Part shown: positions 33,156-44,359 of the stretch, one piece after another
How the letters are laid out: the number at the start of each line of letters is the position of its first letter
How positions within the stretch are numbered: the stretch's first letter is position 1
DNA from: Euphorbia lathyris
Taxonomy: Eukaryota; Streptophyta; Magnoliopsida; Malpighiales; Euphorbiaceae
Direction of reading: 5' to 3'
NCBI RefSeq assembly: GCF_963576675.1
Contig: NC_088911.1
Coordinates: 85,403,256 to 85,467,255, forward strand
Length of the DNA stretch: 64,000 nt
Notes under the pieces: model-generated
What the model saw: the letters and a program-made list of their open reading frames with translations, nothing else
Told to the model about the DNA's origin: nothing
Database searches by the model: none
Translations under genes and position numbers: made by a program

Positions 33156-35009
33156 TGTTGGCCCAAAATAAATAAAATTTATTTTATATATATATATAAT
33201 GCTTGTTGTTAAATTTAGGATATAGTTTATATTTTGTCTAGGAAATAATAATAATAAATAAAAATCAGAAAAACAATTCGTAAGCTCACCTCAAATACGC
33301 GGGGCGTGTATTTTCACACGCGGGGCGTATTCCACACACCCGAAGACGTTCCGCTTCAGAGACTGCTTTACGCGGGGCATGTCTTCCTATACGCCACGCG
33401 TAAAGCGCATCAACAAGGCGTTCCAAGTTCAGGAGCACAAACACGCGAGGCGTCCTTCTCTTACGCAGCGCGTACTTTCCTACGCGGGACGTAACACCAG
33501 AGGCGCCACGCGCAGATACCATCAACGAAAACGCACAAGCTTCAGGACCTCCAATACGCAGGGCGTAACCAACGATACGCGGGGCGTATCGCCTCTTCCG
33601 GCAACAGTTGGAAGCAGTCAATGGAAGTTGATGGTAGTTAGTAGAAGTTGAGGTAGTGGGGTGATGTGGCATGGAGGTAGTTGTGTTAGTTGGTGAATAA
33701 TTACCAAAATGCCACTGAATAATTACCAAAATGCCACTCCAAAATACTATAAATAGACCCCCTCCCCTTCATTAAAATCACACTCAATCACAACACAAAA
33801 CCCCTCTCTAAAGGTCCCTTTCAATGTTCTCTAGTTCCTAGTTTCAAGTTCTTAGTTCTTCAAGTTCTTGTTTCCTCTTTCCATTTTCTAGCTTTCTTTC
33901 TAGCTCATTTATCTTCCTTTAGCTTCAATTCAAGTTCCAAAGCCTCTTTTCAAGTTTCTCGACTCAAATTAGTGTTTTTAAGTCGTTACTCTGTTCAAGT
34001 TTTCAATTAGAATTTCCTTTCTTAAGTAATTTTCCAGATTCGTCCATCCTTTTTCAAAGCTCAATTCTGTCCATTTAAATTCATTTTTTGCTTTCAACCC
34101 CTTCGACAAAGTTGTTTCTAACGTCCTGAATTTCAATCTAGCCTTTTGATTCACTTAATTCCGTGTCCGGAATCTCCGTTTACAAGCTGATCTTTGCACC
34201 TCAAATCATTTTAGACATTCTGTTTCTAGATTTTTCCAGATTCAACTAGTCATTTTCAATCCTCAATTTCATCTGTTTACAATTCGTTTTAGCCTTCGAT
34301 CCCTTATAGAAAGTTGTTCTTAACTTCCCGAAGTTCAATTTACACTATTTACTTGCCCAATTCCGTATTCTCAAGCACTCCAACCAAGCTCCCAAAAGTA
34401 AGGTTTAAATCTGCCCCATTTGCCTACCAATGTTTTGCCAAGATCATATACCGTACGGGCCCGACCGGTTGCAGCTCTCCAAGGACCTCACGCCGACACC
34501 AAAATTCGACATCAATCCGAGATAGCTATTGTGGCTCCGAGTTTGTTGTTGAATTCCAATTTGTTTATTGCATTTCAATTCTTCGTATTGATTTGTTCGT
34601 TGTAATTCAATTGATTACTTATATGTTTAATATGGAGGTTTCTCAATTGTAATTCATTTCCAATTTCATGTACTCAAACCTTTATTCATCAATAAAATAC
34701 CAATTTTCACCAAATCTCGTGTCAATTTCGCACTTTAAATTCTTTTATTTTCTCGTCTTCAATTTACCCGCATTAGCTTAAATAAAACAAATTATCTAGC
34801 AAAGTTTCTATAACGACGCTAGAGACCCAAGATGGACTTTTTCAATCCTTGCGTCCCTCGCCAATCATTTCGTTTAGAATTCAAGTTTTTGGCGCGCATA
34901 TCCCATAAACTTAGCCATTTCAATTGAGAAGTAATCTTCTCTGGCACGCCCGCACCCTAACCACACGTGACAAGGTTGAAATTAGCATATTCGCAAAATA
35001 TCGCTAACA
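33156..35009 (+). repeat. 3' LTR of the Tat element
   Basis: It is 1854 bp, starts TGTTGGCCC and ends ATCGCTAACA. It has the same U3 array and TATA box as the 5' LTR, with about 50 scattered differences. Confidence 0.95.
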
Positions 35010-35962
35010 ACTGGTTTAGCCGAAGAAGTGGCCACAACATTGGCAAAATCAGTTTGACTATCCGCCACATATCCTCTTTGACGCTCAACACGTTGAACCA
35101 TAGAATAAGCACTGTTAATGTGAGGAATAGGATCCATAAGCAAAATTTGATGACAAACATGTTCATATTCAGGATTTAGTCCAGAGAGAAACTGCATTAC
35201 TTGATCTGTCTTACAAGAATTCAGAAATAGAGTTTGCGAACCTCCACAATTACAGTTCTGAAAAGGTTGTAAAACAGATATTTCATCCCAACATCTCTTC
35301 AATTTCATGAAGTAAGATGAAATAGACTGACTACCTTGAGTTATTTTGCTTAACTCTTGTTTCAGATGGAAAAGTTGAAGAGCGTTATGTTCACCAAAAC
35401 GCTGTTGCAATTCAATCCATAGTAATCTAGCAGATGCAGCATAAAGAAATGCGTTCGCAATTTCTTTCGAGATTGAATTGATTAACCAGGAAAATACCAG
35501 ACTATCAATTTCTTTCCATCGTTCATACTCAGGGGTTCCTAACATAGGCTTCGAGTCTTGTAAAATAAAATTCAACTTGCGTTTGGCTCTTAGGGCATGA
35601 ATCATAGAATGACTCCATGGAATGTAATTGTTACTTCCAGTTAAGAATGAACTTACAAGAATTAGGCTAGGGTTATCTGTTACCGAGATCGGTCCGTAGG
35701 ATTCTGAGTCTTTGTGTTGTGAAATAGGAGATTTCTTCTTAGGTTGAACTTGTTTCTCTGAATGATCGCGCGTTCGATCTGATTCCGGTTTGCTAGTTGC
35801 TCCTTGATCGCCGATCATATTCTGACTTCCGATCACATTCTGATGCGGAGGAACAGATCTATCTGCTACATCGTCTTCTTCCGATGAACTCGTAACTTTA
35901 GTTTCATGACCGTCAATTTGTTGCGATTGCAGAGCACGGAGATAACTTTGCTTCTTTTTCAC
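35010..35962 (-). pseudogene. Copia gag, N-terminal part
   Basis: The frame opens at ATG 35962 (minus), 43 bp from the primer site. A polar N-terminus is followed by the copia gag block: NPSLILVSSFLTGSNNYIPW, a WKEIDSLVFSWLINSISKEI segment and LLWIELQQRFGEHN ... LKQELSKITQGSQSI ... MKLKRCWDEIS. Gag packages element RNA. It is cut by the Tat element within SSAKPV, and the remainder with the zinc knuckle continues at 20645. No earlier stop is seen. Confidence 0.93.
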
Positions 35963-36004
35963 CCTTAGGTTTTAGAAGAAGAAATCAGATGAACAACCCT
36001 ATAA

Positions 36005-36016
36005 GCTCTGATACCA
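36005..36016 (-). promoter_or_regulatory. Primer binding site of the copia element
   Basis: TGGTATCAGAGC on the minus strand follows the 5' LTR without a gap. It matches initiator tRNA-Met. Confidence 0.92.
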
Positions 36017-36154
36017 TCTTGTATAACAGAGAAACATAGAAAAGAAGAAATCCAGAATTCTTTCTTATAGAAAACAATAACAGATACATGTATTTATAGA
36101 ACTGATAAAGGTAAAATTACTAAAACACCCTTAAGCTAATTATAATATCTAACA
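36017..36154 (-). repeat. 5' LTR of the copia element
   Basis: 138 bp and one base different from the 3' copy. It contains CTATAAATACATG on the minus strand as a likely TATA box. Confidence 0.92.
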
Positions 36155-36159
36155 GTCTC

Positions 36160-36744
36160 CACGATGAAAAAGTCTTTGCATGTCTTTTTAGTGGTTTTGG
36201 AAAGTTAAAACATTATCTTTTGTGAACAGTTTTTGTCTGCTTGTGCCGATTTGTCCTGATAGAAATTAACGGAGTAATGTCAATGATGTGTCTTATTCCT
36301 TTATTGAGATCCAAATTGGTACATTTTTTAAACGTTAAGTCTATATTGGTGCTATTTTGTATGTGAAGCCTACTTTTCCAAAAACAATAGACAATTAAAA
36401 ATTATTATTTTCTGTCTACTATAGGAGTGACATTGTTAAACTGGAGTGAGTCACATTATTAGAAATGGAAGAAATACAAAGTTTTTGTTGGATAAGTAGG
36501 TTAGTGAAGCTACCTTAATTTATTTACAAATCTCCAATGGAGGAGAGGTATTGCTCAGTGGATTGCAATTTTAATGAATGGAGGCTGGAAGTGGGAGTTG
36601 ATCCAACGCATATCCTTCTACGATTTGTTGTGCTCTTCTAGGAGAAAGATGGGTGGTTATGTTGTCCAAGTTGGGAAATTTTACTGTCTCTTCCACGTAT
36701 TCTATTAGCAATTCTGTTGTTTCTCCTTTGGTGCCACATTAGGG
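36160..36744. other. Flank of copia and LINE 5' remnant, no intact gene
   Basis: From about 36480 (AATGGAGGAGAGGTATTGCT) the sequence may belong to the L1 LINE whose zinc domain follows, but frames are broken. The first 300 bp hold nothing I recognise. Confidence 0.4.
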
Positions 36745-36905
36745 AGATAATGATAATGCTTGGTCTTTGGTTTGGAGCTTGAGGTTCCGGAGGGTTTCTT
36801 TGTCTCGTCTTTCATGATAAAATTCTCCTTAATGCTAATTGTTTCCATCGTCACCTTAGCAACGATGATCAATGTGCTTTTTGTTCTGGTGAATCTGTTC
36901 AAATA
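36745..36905 (+). pseudogene. L1 LINE reverse-transcriptase zinc-binding domain relic
   Basis: Across a frame change the plus strand reads AWSLVWSLRF and then FHDKILLNANCFHRHLSNDD and QCAFCSGESVQ. This is the zf-RVT domain found after RT in plant L1 elements (W..LW..., N...R, D..C..C...E). The similarity ends where unrelated sequence and a MITE were inserted. Confidence 0.65.
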
Positions 36906-37258
36906 TTAAATTTAAATTTTTAATTTATAAAAAGAAAAAAAAAAGTCAATCACGTGAATGCTTTGAAAAATTGGAACAAATATGTTAGTTAAAGTTATCT
37001 AAATAATGAAGTAAGGTTGCCAATAAATGTGTGGCTACACATTAATATGTGTTGTTTTTTTGTATGGATGAAAACTCTATATATAATATAGAGTTGTGTG
37101 ATTGATATAGTATGTGAGTAAAAAAGAAGAGGAGAGTCTCTAATAAATTGTAATGAGTGCAGTGCATCATGATTAAAAAATATCAATATTAGTCCTTCTT
37201 TTTCTTAAATTTCTTTTTTTTTTATCTCTAACAGAATCTACTGTGCATATTTTGTAGA
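36906..37258. other. Unassigned insertion inside the LINE relic
   Basis: Starts with an A-rich run (AAAAAGAAAAAAAAAAG at about 36930). Contains a short inverted pair CTCTATATATAATATAGAG near 37074. No gene is seen. Confidence 0.4.
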
Positions 37259-37753
37259 GATGGCAACAGGTAGGGTACCCGCGGGTAGTGTCAATCCCAA
37301 ACCCTTACCCATTTATTTTTTAATTACCCGTACCTTTCCTATTACCCTAACGGGTATATGTTTTGCATCCCATACCCGTCATATTTAATTCACGGGTACC
37401 CGCGGGTACCCTTACCCGTTAAGAATCAATAAATAAAACAAAAAATATTAAAAATTTAACAAAGTTTAAATTTAATAAACCATCCATCTAAAAATTGAAC
37501 AAATTAAACCTTAATCAATAAAAATAAAGTAGTTTAGTGGTATCACTTAATGGTTGAAGAACAAAAGGTTGGTGTTCAAATCTCACATCTTACATCTAAA
37601 ATATAATAATATTTTTTAATAAATAAAAAAGTTAAGACGGGTAACGGGTACCGGGTACCCTATGGGGTTTTCCCATTACCCGTCTCATACCCTTTTATAC
37701 AGGGTACGGATAGTCCCATTAGGGTCGGGTAGTGCCGGGTACCCGTTGCCATC
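37259..37753. mobile_element. TIR MITE with GGGTACCCGCGGGTA ends, probably hAT
   Basis: GATGGCAACAGGTAGGGTACCC at the left is matched by the inverse of GGGTACCCGTTGCCATC at the right. I saw no exact target duplication, so hAT is inferred from the similarity of the ends to a common plant family. It lies within the L1 relic. Confidence 0.7.
37530..37586 (+). promoter_or_regulatory. Pol III A/B box-like pair inside the MITE
   Basis: TAGTTTAGTGGTATC (A-box-like) and GGTGTTCAAATCTCAC (B-box-like) are about 26 bp apart, as in tRNA-derived SINEs. No SINE tail is clear. Confidence 0.45.
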
Positions 37754-38540
37754 GAGAGATTGTCCATCTAGAATTCTCTCATTCCCTTGAATTGTCATGC
37801 TGGTTTTTTCGATGGGAATTTACGTCATTGGCTCTTCCTTAATTTGTTTATGAATATTTGTTGGCAATAGACGTGTTGACATGTCCTTTTTGCGACGACC
37901 ATTTTGTGGCTTTGGAATTGGCTTAACAACATGGTCTTTGGTTCTTCTTGTGCTCGTAGCACGCATAGTGTGGAGTTTCTTAAAGCCCAGGCAATTGACT
38001 TTGGAAGAGCGTTTCTTGAGATCGGGACATCAGATACTATGGAATGACAATAGATTTTGGTTTGGTGGAAACCCTCCTAATGATGGTAGGGTCAAGGTTA
38101 ACTATAATATGACGAGTAAGGGTAACTATGAGTATGCTTCGAGGGGATGGGGGTAGTTAGAAATCATAAATGGTGTAGTTAAGGCGTTTTGCTATAAACT
38201 TAGGCATTTGTACTACAATTTTGGGGGTTATACTTCGGTTTCAATCTGACTTGGAAGTGTGGCTACAGGCGGATGGTAGTGGAGCTTGATTTTTTTTATG
38301 ATATGTTTATCTAAAAGTGTTGATACCTCTCCGACTCGTTTGCTTTGGCTTCTGGATGAGTGTCCAGCTTTTCAGACTAGAGATTGAGTTCTTATTGTGG
38401 CTGCTGATTGGTCTTCACAAGTGTGATGTGCCCCCTACAGGCGTCCATCGCATTATTTTTTCGAATTCTAATAGTTATTTTTTCCTCATTTTGTTCGTGT
38501 TTGTTAGGCTTTTTATTTTTTGTTCTAGGATTTAATTTTC
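37754..38540 (+). pseudogene. L1 LINE C-terminal RNase H-like domain relic
   Basis: FFDGNLRHWLFLNLFM followed by LWLWNWLNNMVFG resembles the RT-to-RNase H linker. The ORF at 37881-38156 has PPNDGRVKVNYNMTSKGNY, the start of the plant L1 RNase H-like (RVT_3) domain, and continues in broken frames. Several stops show an old copy. Confidence 0.65.
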
Positions 38541-38724
38541 GTCCTTCTTTATAAAAAAATATCATTCTTCACTTTTTGAATCATCTAAATAATGTTGACA
38601 ACACATTAGTTTAATTCTTGTGACATGCAACTCTCGTGGCTTTGATAATCGGTCTTAACTGTAATTTTATTACTTGATACATGAAATGATGAAAGTATGT
38701 TACTTCATATTTTTAATAGACAGT

Positions 38725-38728
<4 letters not shown>

Positions 38729-38775
<47 letters not shown>
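38729..38775. repeat. (TA)n microsatellite in the copia LTR
   Basis: About 23 TA units are located in the 3' LTR; the matching place in the 5' LTR has a (CA)n/(TG)n/(TA)n mixture. Confidence 0.95.
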
Positions 38776-38780
<5 letters not shown>

Positions 38781-38971
38781 AGAGAGTATGGATATGGTAA
38801 GGAGATGCATGAGTTATAGAGACCTACAGACTTATAATACAGTTGATGACTTACAAAGAGCTACCTACTTATAATACAACTGAGTCAATAATGAAGCTAA
38901 TAATTATAATTTAATAATTCTGTAACACTCCCTCTCAAGTTCGAGCATATATATTTATCATGTACAGATTA

Positions 38972-39450
38972 TTACAAATATAGTTTACATGAACAACATT
39001 TAAAGCTTTTAGTAAAAATATCTTCAAGTTGCTCATCTGTCTTAACGTAGGTTGTAGAGATAATATTGTGTTCTAGCCTTTGTCGAACAGAGTGACGATC
39101 TATTTTAATGTGCTTGGTATGTTCATGAAACACTAGGTTAGAAGCAATATAAAGTGCTGCTTGGTTGTCGCACCATAGCTTGGCTAAAGTATTCACATTG
39201 AATCCAAGTTTAGACAAAAGATGGTGAATCCACATAATTTCACAAGCTAATTGGGACATATCTCGATATTTAGATTCTGCACTAGAGCGAGAAATAACAT
39301 GTTCCTTCTTGCTCTTCTAAAAAACTAAAAATTCCTCCAACAAAAACACAATAGGCTGTAGTGGACCTCCTATCATCCTTGTATTCTGCCTAGTCTGCAT
39401 TAAAGAAACATTGAATCTCAGTGAACGAATCAAAAAAACATTCAATCTGG
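38972..39450 (-). pseudogene. Copia RNase H remnant
   Basis: The minus strand reads FNADWAEYKDDRRSTTAYC, ISRSSAESKYRDMSQLACE, WCDNQAALYIASN and HEHTKHIKIDRH, the ordered RNase H motifs of copia pol. The 95-residue ORF at 38972-39259 is its C-terminal end. Stops and frame changes upstream show it is dead. Confidence 0.9.
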
Positions 39451-39454
39451 CTAT

Positions 39455-39950
39455 TGATGACTAGTGGAGAAATTCCGATTAGCTTCCGTCCCTGTGGGGG
39501 CGTCGTTGGGTTCGACGAGGGGAAGCTCCGATGCCAAAGTCAGTAAGGAAGAACAAGAGAGCAAACTGAATTGACAAAGGGTAACTGAATGTGTACCTTG
39601 ATAGCCTGAGACATAGGCTATATATAGTCATGAAGTTGTAACTCTCAGTAACTAGAAAGTCTCCATTAATCCCCCATTAATGGCGGTTACTGGTTACCCT
39701 TAAGTTGGCGGTTAGCTAATTGATAGCTCATTAATGGTCTTTATTGTCTGATCGGCTCAGCCGTTCTAATGGCGGATTGAGAGCTTATGGAGATTCGCCT
39801 GCGAGTCTCTCTTGGCGAGCCCTAGATGATCCGCCCGTCAGATCTCTTTACTCCGATACGCCGCAGAACTCTTTGATCTGGCGACCAACACGTGGCGTTC
39901 TTTAGGTGAATATCACTTTTGATCCTTGGGATAATATCACAATGTTATCA
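39455..39950 (-). mobile_element. Solo LTR inserted in the copia remnant, 496 bp
   Basis: Ends are TGATGACTAG and GTTATCA on the plus strand (TG...CA), flanked by a 5-bp duplication GCTAT (39450-39454 and 39951-39955). A TATATATAG box on the minus strand near 39620 suggests minus orientation. Upstream of that box several GGCGG/GGCGA motifs recur. The family is not identified. Confidence 0.85.
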
Positions 39951-39955
39951 GCTAT

Positions 39956-40785
39956 GACCATGATTCTTGTAAAGAATTCCTCGTCTAGGAGTCTCTTTTA
40001 AGTAACATAAGATTTTTTTTCAAACACATTCTAGTGATTAATAATGGGAGAAGACATAAACTGGCTAACAACACTAATAGAATAGGCTACATCAGGCATA
40101 GTTACAATTAGATAGTCAATTTTCCCACCAAACGCCTATATCTCCTAGGATCTTCAAATAAATCTCCTTCAATGTACGATGCGAACTCAGAATCATAAGC
40201 GCACTACATGACTTAGCTCTAGATTTTCTTTTTTTTTACAACAAATCAAGAACATAATTTCTTTAAGATATGAAGATTCATTTCTTACGCCTTTATACTT
40301 CAATTCCCAAGAAGTATTTTATAGCACTCATGCCATTAGTATTAAACTAATCATGAAGAAAGGATTTTAAAGATGAAATCCTTGAAATTTCACTTCCTAT
40401 AATAACTATATCATTTACATCGACGATAAGGAGAATGATGCCTGATGCAGAGTGTTTATAGAAAATAGAATGATAACACTTATATTTATTCATCCCAAAC
40501 TGCTCAACTTCTTGACTAAACTTCCCAAACCATACTCGATGACTCTATTTCAAACCATATAGAGATTTACGGAGACTAGAAACTCTGTTATACTCCCCCT
40601 GAGAAACAAACACTCGTGGTTGCTCCATGTGAACTTCTTTTTGAAGATCCCCATGTAAGAAAACAATGTTTATATCCAGCTAATATAAGGGCTAATGAGA
40701 ACATGTTGATATTGAGATAAACAGCCGAATAGAAGTCATCTTAGCCACCGGAGAGAAAGTGTCGGAGTAATCATACCCCATAGGT
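39956..40785 (-). pseudogene. Copia reverse transcriptase remnant
   Basis: The minus strand has DYSDTFSPVAKMTSIRLF, VFLHGDLQKEVHMEQP, SLRKSLYGLK and, further on, VVSQFMSSPIINH, the ordered RT_copia blocks. The catalytic YVDD region is degraded (LLIVDVNDIVIIG). Frames are broken by several stops. Confidence 0.85.
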
Positions 40786-40842
40786 CTCTGATACCATGTC
40801 ATGATGAAAATATATTAATTCATATTTCTGATAGGCAATCTT

Positions 40843-40874
40843 AACACACACACACACACACACACGTGTGTGTG

Positions 40875-40910
<36 letters not shown>
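40843..40910. repeat. (CA)n-(TG)n-(TA)n-(CA)n microsatellite
   Basis: The run ACAC...ACGTGTGTGTGTATATATATATACACAC forms an imperfect palindrome of about 65 bp within the truncated copia 5' LTR. Confidence 0.93.
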
Positions 40911-41807
40911 TTCTAGTTTTCCAAAAAAAAAGTTTAGTTTTTCGATGAAACATTTCAATTTTTGTCTTGGTTTTCAATGTATCTATGTATTTTCACTACG
41001 TCAAACCCCTCTTCAGATGACGGTTAAAAATCATCATCCCACGAGATATAAATCTGTCACGGGGCTCGCTGCCTCTATTGCACCTTGAGACGACGGTCAG
41101 GTTCTATCATGTTTCGTCATCACACATGACATTAGCCTATTTTCTTACTGTCATTTTACCCTTGTTACGATGCATCTTATTTATTACTGTCGTCACCTTT
41201 AATGTCATCAAATGACATTTTTACAATTAAAACCGTCAGGTTAGCGTGTGGGAAATTGTCATATTTAATTTGAGATGACAGTTCGTATAATAATTTCTGT
41301 CGTCATAGCCTATTTAGATGGCACATGTCTTAATCAATCATGTCAAAGGATTTTTTTTCATGTGACAGAAATATTAATTTTAATGTCTTTTTATTATTGT
41401 TTAGATGACATTTTTAAAAATTAAAATGTCACTTTATGCCTTCTTCTTCGTTTGAATTTCTGGTTTTTATACCTGAATACAGAAACATTCTAAAATATGA
41501 AGATTAAATTATGTAATCAATGGTTTTAATTTTATTGGAGACCAATTCTCATAATATGTTTACATTTGTGCCTAACGTCAATCCATATCTTGAATAACCA
41601 ATTCATTTCTGAATTAAAACACAAAAAAATAACCAATCTTCCATAAGTCAATCCATATCTTAGAGTAATAATTACGCCTATAATCCCAAAGGTCTTGGTA
41701 TCTGCAAAAGCCAAGCATGTCATTAATATTACACACAACCCTAAACTCAGTAGTAATTACGTGACCATTCCCCTTTCACGGCCTTTCACTTACCATAATT
41801 ATATCAC

Positions 41808-42118
41808 TATAAATATATGCATCATAATTCAGAATCATACCTTCAACAACCAGAAAACTTACCAACAATGGATCCCCTTGTTGAAACTCCAGGAGACATA
41901 ATTGCTGACTTGAATAAGTTGTACATAGAGAACCCATAGTGGCTTCTGGCCATCAATGGTAAGTATGTCAATCCATAGTTGTTCTATAACCCTTCCTGGT
42001 TTCTTCTGTGTATTTCTAATGATTCTTCTTGGATGATAACATACAGGTCCTATCGATGGTAACTTCTTCACATGGTCGATCAGGATGAAAAGAAGTCAGC
42101 CTAAACGTATAAAAATTT
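41808..42118 (+). pseudogene. Small spliced ORF at the left end of CACTA copy 1
   Basis: A CTATAAATATA box at 41809 precedes ATG 41868. Exon 1 (41868-41958) ends AATG|GTAAGT; exon 2 starts after ATACAG at 42047 and runs in phase (GPIDGNFFTWSIRM) to a TAA at about 42118. Exon 1 has an in-frame TAG after ENP. The spacing DL...P...GP...F.W recalls the start of ubiquitin-conjugating enzymes, but this is a weak resemblance and could be chance. Confidence 0.4.
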
Positions 42119-42979
42119 AAATAGTTCCTATCCCCGCCCCTTGGAACTAAACTTGTCACGTTATAAGGGACCAACAGTCACCACAAGGGACTCTGTTTAT
42201 GCTGAATATGAAGAGTGTTCAAATCTCCTAAGCTGTCTTGGCTAAGTGAAAGGAGAATTGAAAGGCAATGTGATATCCAAATGTGGCTCTCATTCCAATT
42301 CCAAATTTCCTTTCACTAGTCAAAACATCTAAGGAACTTTGGACTATCAATTACAACCGGAAGGCAACACTCATCCCCCCTTTTGTAATATAACGTAGAG
42401 CTTTGCTATTCAGTTTGTATGTATGTGCAAGTAGACTAAACTGGCCCTTTTACAATGCTCCTTCCACTTGGGTTGTACTCATGGTACTCTAAACTTGGTA
42501 ATGAGGTTTATGATGTTGTCAAAACAAGGGACTCTGTTTGTGCTGAATGCATCATAAACCTATCACCATGTTTAATGTTGTTGTTACGATATCAAACCGA
42601 GTGGAAAGGAACATAGTAAGAGTATGGCTAATGCACATACATAACCCTTTATGTAGAGCTTGTTATTCAGTTCGTATGTATATGTATAATTAAAATATAT
42701 CTTATCATTTGCAAGCCATATCAGTACATGCAATTTGCCTAAATTTACCTTTTAATACATGCTTCATAAACGAATTGCATTCAGAATCCTTACTTATCAT
42801 CATAGGTCATGTTCAACTAAAAATGAGCCAGTTGAGTTCATAAAATTTTCAGCTTTAAGAGTATGCCTAACATGTTATAACAAGTAGACAACTTATTCAA
42901 GTAGACATGTATATTCAAGTGAACATGTTATAACAAGTAGACAATCTCAAACATAACCATCAAATATACTCATACTCAT

Positions 42980-43660
42980 ACTCATACAGAACCTCAAACA
43001 TAAACATCAACAGAACATCATACATAAACATGTTTCATACACATACACACACTCAATCACTTCTAACAGTATGACTCATAGGTGTAAGAGTAGTGCCAAT
43101 CTCAATGAACATTCAAAGCTTTAGAGTATGCCTAATCAGCCACATGCTTATTGACCCTTTTACAATGTTCCTCTAATACTTGATGTATGATGAATAAGCT
43201 ACATGCCCAAATAAACAATCGTACACATACTCATATAGAACCTCAAACATAAACATCAACAGAACATCATACATAAACATGTTTCATACACATACACACA
43301 CTCAATCACTTCTAGCAGTATGACTCATAGGTGTAAGAGTAGTGCCAATCTCAATGAACATTCAAAGCTTTAGAGTATGCCTAATCAGCCACATGCTTAA
43401 TGACCCTTTTACAATGTTCCTCTAATACTTGATGCATGATGAATAAGCTACATGCCCAAATGAACAATCGTACAAATACTCATACAGAACCTCAAACGTA
43501 AACATCATCAGAACATTATACATAAACATGTTTCATACACATACACTTACTCGATCACTTCTACCAGTATAACTCATAGGTGTAAGAGTAGTGCCAATCT
43601 CAATGAACATTCAAAGCTTTAGAGTATGCCTAATCAGCCACATGCTTAATGATCATTCAT
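42980..43660. repeat. 249-bp tandem repeat, about 2.8 units, in CACTA copy 1
   Basis: ACCTCAAAC recurs at 42991, 43240 and 43489, a period of 249 bp. The units share GTTTCATACACATACAC and CAATCTCAATGAACATTC phrases and differ by a few bases. Confidence 0.92.
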
Positions 43661-43916
43661 ACATAAACTCTATGAGTCCTAGCTTCCTAAACAGTTATAT
43701 CTAACCAATCAGTTCATACCAATCATTTCATCATCACCCACAACATCATACATATATTTAATCGTTCAGTTCAAACCCACATAACAATATATATACTAAA
43801 TCAGGCTAGTTTCCTAAATAAATGAGTTCTAGGTTCCAAAACAGTACATCAAACATACACAATCACTTCTAAAGGCATGACCAATCAATTCAAACCAATA
43901 TAACATTAATATATAT

Positions 43917-44359
43917 TTAGTAAGTTAAAGAAATCTTCCCATATGCTAAGGGCATGAACCGATTGACAATCTCTTCAGTCAGCCTTCCCATGTACTGAAG
44001 CATTCTTACTATCCCTGCAAATAGTGTTCAAATAAAAAGGAATCAGACGAGTTCGTACCATCTACTGTATCAGGCACTGTCTTGACCTAGATTAAAAAAG
44101 ATAAAGACCCAAGCTTTACAGCAGTGAATCTAAATACAATAAAATCAGTGTAGCTAAGCGAGAGATCTAAACCTTTCAATGATAGATCTGAAAATCACAA
44201 AATCCTTATACCAGCTGCTGAAATCGACATACACAAAAGTAAATCGGATGAGGAAAAGATAAGAGTAATGAACAATGATACATCTATGAACGAAGAAAAT
44301 ATGGCTTACCAGTACCGTGTTTTCAGCTCACCCAGTGATTGCATGTTCAAATCAACCAT
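43917..44359 (-). CDS. Unrecognised small spliced gene at right end of CACTA copy 1
   Basis: Minus-strand ATG 44359 opens MVDLNMQSLGELKTRY and ends CTG|GTAAGC at 44310. Further exon-like blocks lie at 44217-44154 (SWYKDFVIF...), 44086-44059 (KTVPDTVD) and 44014-43917 (GRLTEEIVNRFMPLAYG), each behind a pyrimidine-rich acceptor. All four blocks recur with identical lengths in the inverted CACTA copy near 59.3-59.8 kb, with mostly conservative substitutions. A TATATAAACC box on the minus strand near 44450 would drive it. How the exons join is uncertain, because block 2 may end in a TAG or splice at CTT|GTGATT. I do not recognise the protein. Confidence 0.5.

Larger units (their letters stand above)
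20647..35009 (+). mobile_element. Tat-lineage Ty3/gypsy element, 14.4 kb
   Basis: LTRs of 1858 and 1854 bp (20647-22504 and 33156-35009) are flanked by the 5-bp duplication ACTGG (20642-20646 and 35010-35014), inside the copia gag. The interior has gag, protease, RT, RNase H, a second archaeal-type RNase H, and integrase in this order. The extra RNase H between the first one and integrase is diagnostic of the Tat lineage. About 3.8 kb between pol and the 3' LTR holds a GC-rich repeat array and an antisense spliced gene. Five in-frame stops and at least two frame changes in gag-pol make this copy defective. Confidence 0.96.
16831..36154 (-). mobile_element. Ty1/copia element, split by a Tat gypsy insertion
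   Basis: The 138-bp LTRs lie at 36017-36154 (5') and 16831-16968 (3') and are flanked by a 5-bp duplication GTCTC (16826-16830 and 36155-36159). Excluding the nested element the copia is about 4.95 kb, the usual size. The order gag, protease, integrase, RT, RNase H on the minus strand is that of Pseudoviridae-type retrotransposons. The coding frame carries a nonsense codon and a frameshift in addition to the 14.4-kb insertion, so the copy is dead. Confidence 0.95.
38687..40843 (-). mobile_element. Copia deletion derivative with interior lost from PBS to RT
   Basis: The 3' LTR is at 38687-38927 (minus strand TGTTACAGAATT ... TTCATCA), with the purine tract ACTTGAGAGGGAG next to it. RT and RNase H remnants run from about 40780 to 38960. 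At 40785-40797 the primer-site phrase TGGTATCAGAG is joined directly to the RT block (DYSDTFSPVAKM), so leader, gag, protease and integrase are missing. The 5' LTR starts at 40802 and is lost beyond the microsatellite. A solo LTR of another family sits inside. Confidence 0.85.

Noticed and set aside
42980..43660. CRISPR-like spaced repeats
   Set aside because: The units are 249 bp tandem repeats without short conserved repeat and unique spacers, in a plant transposon.
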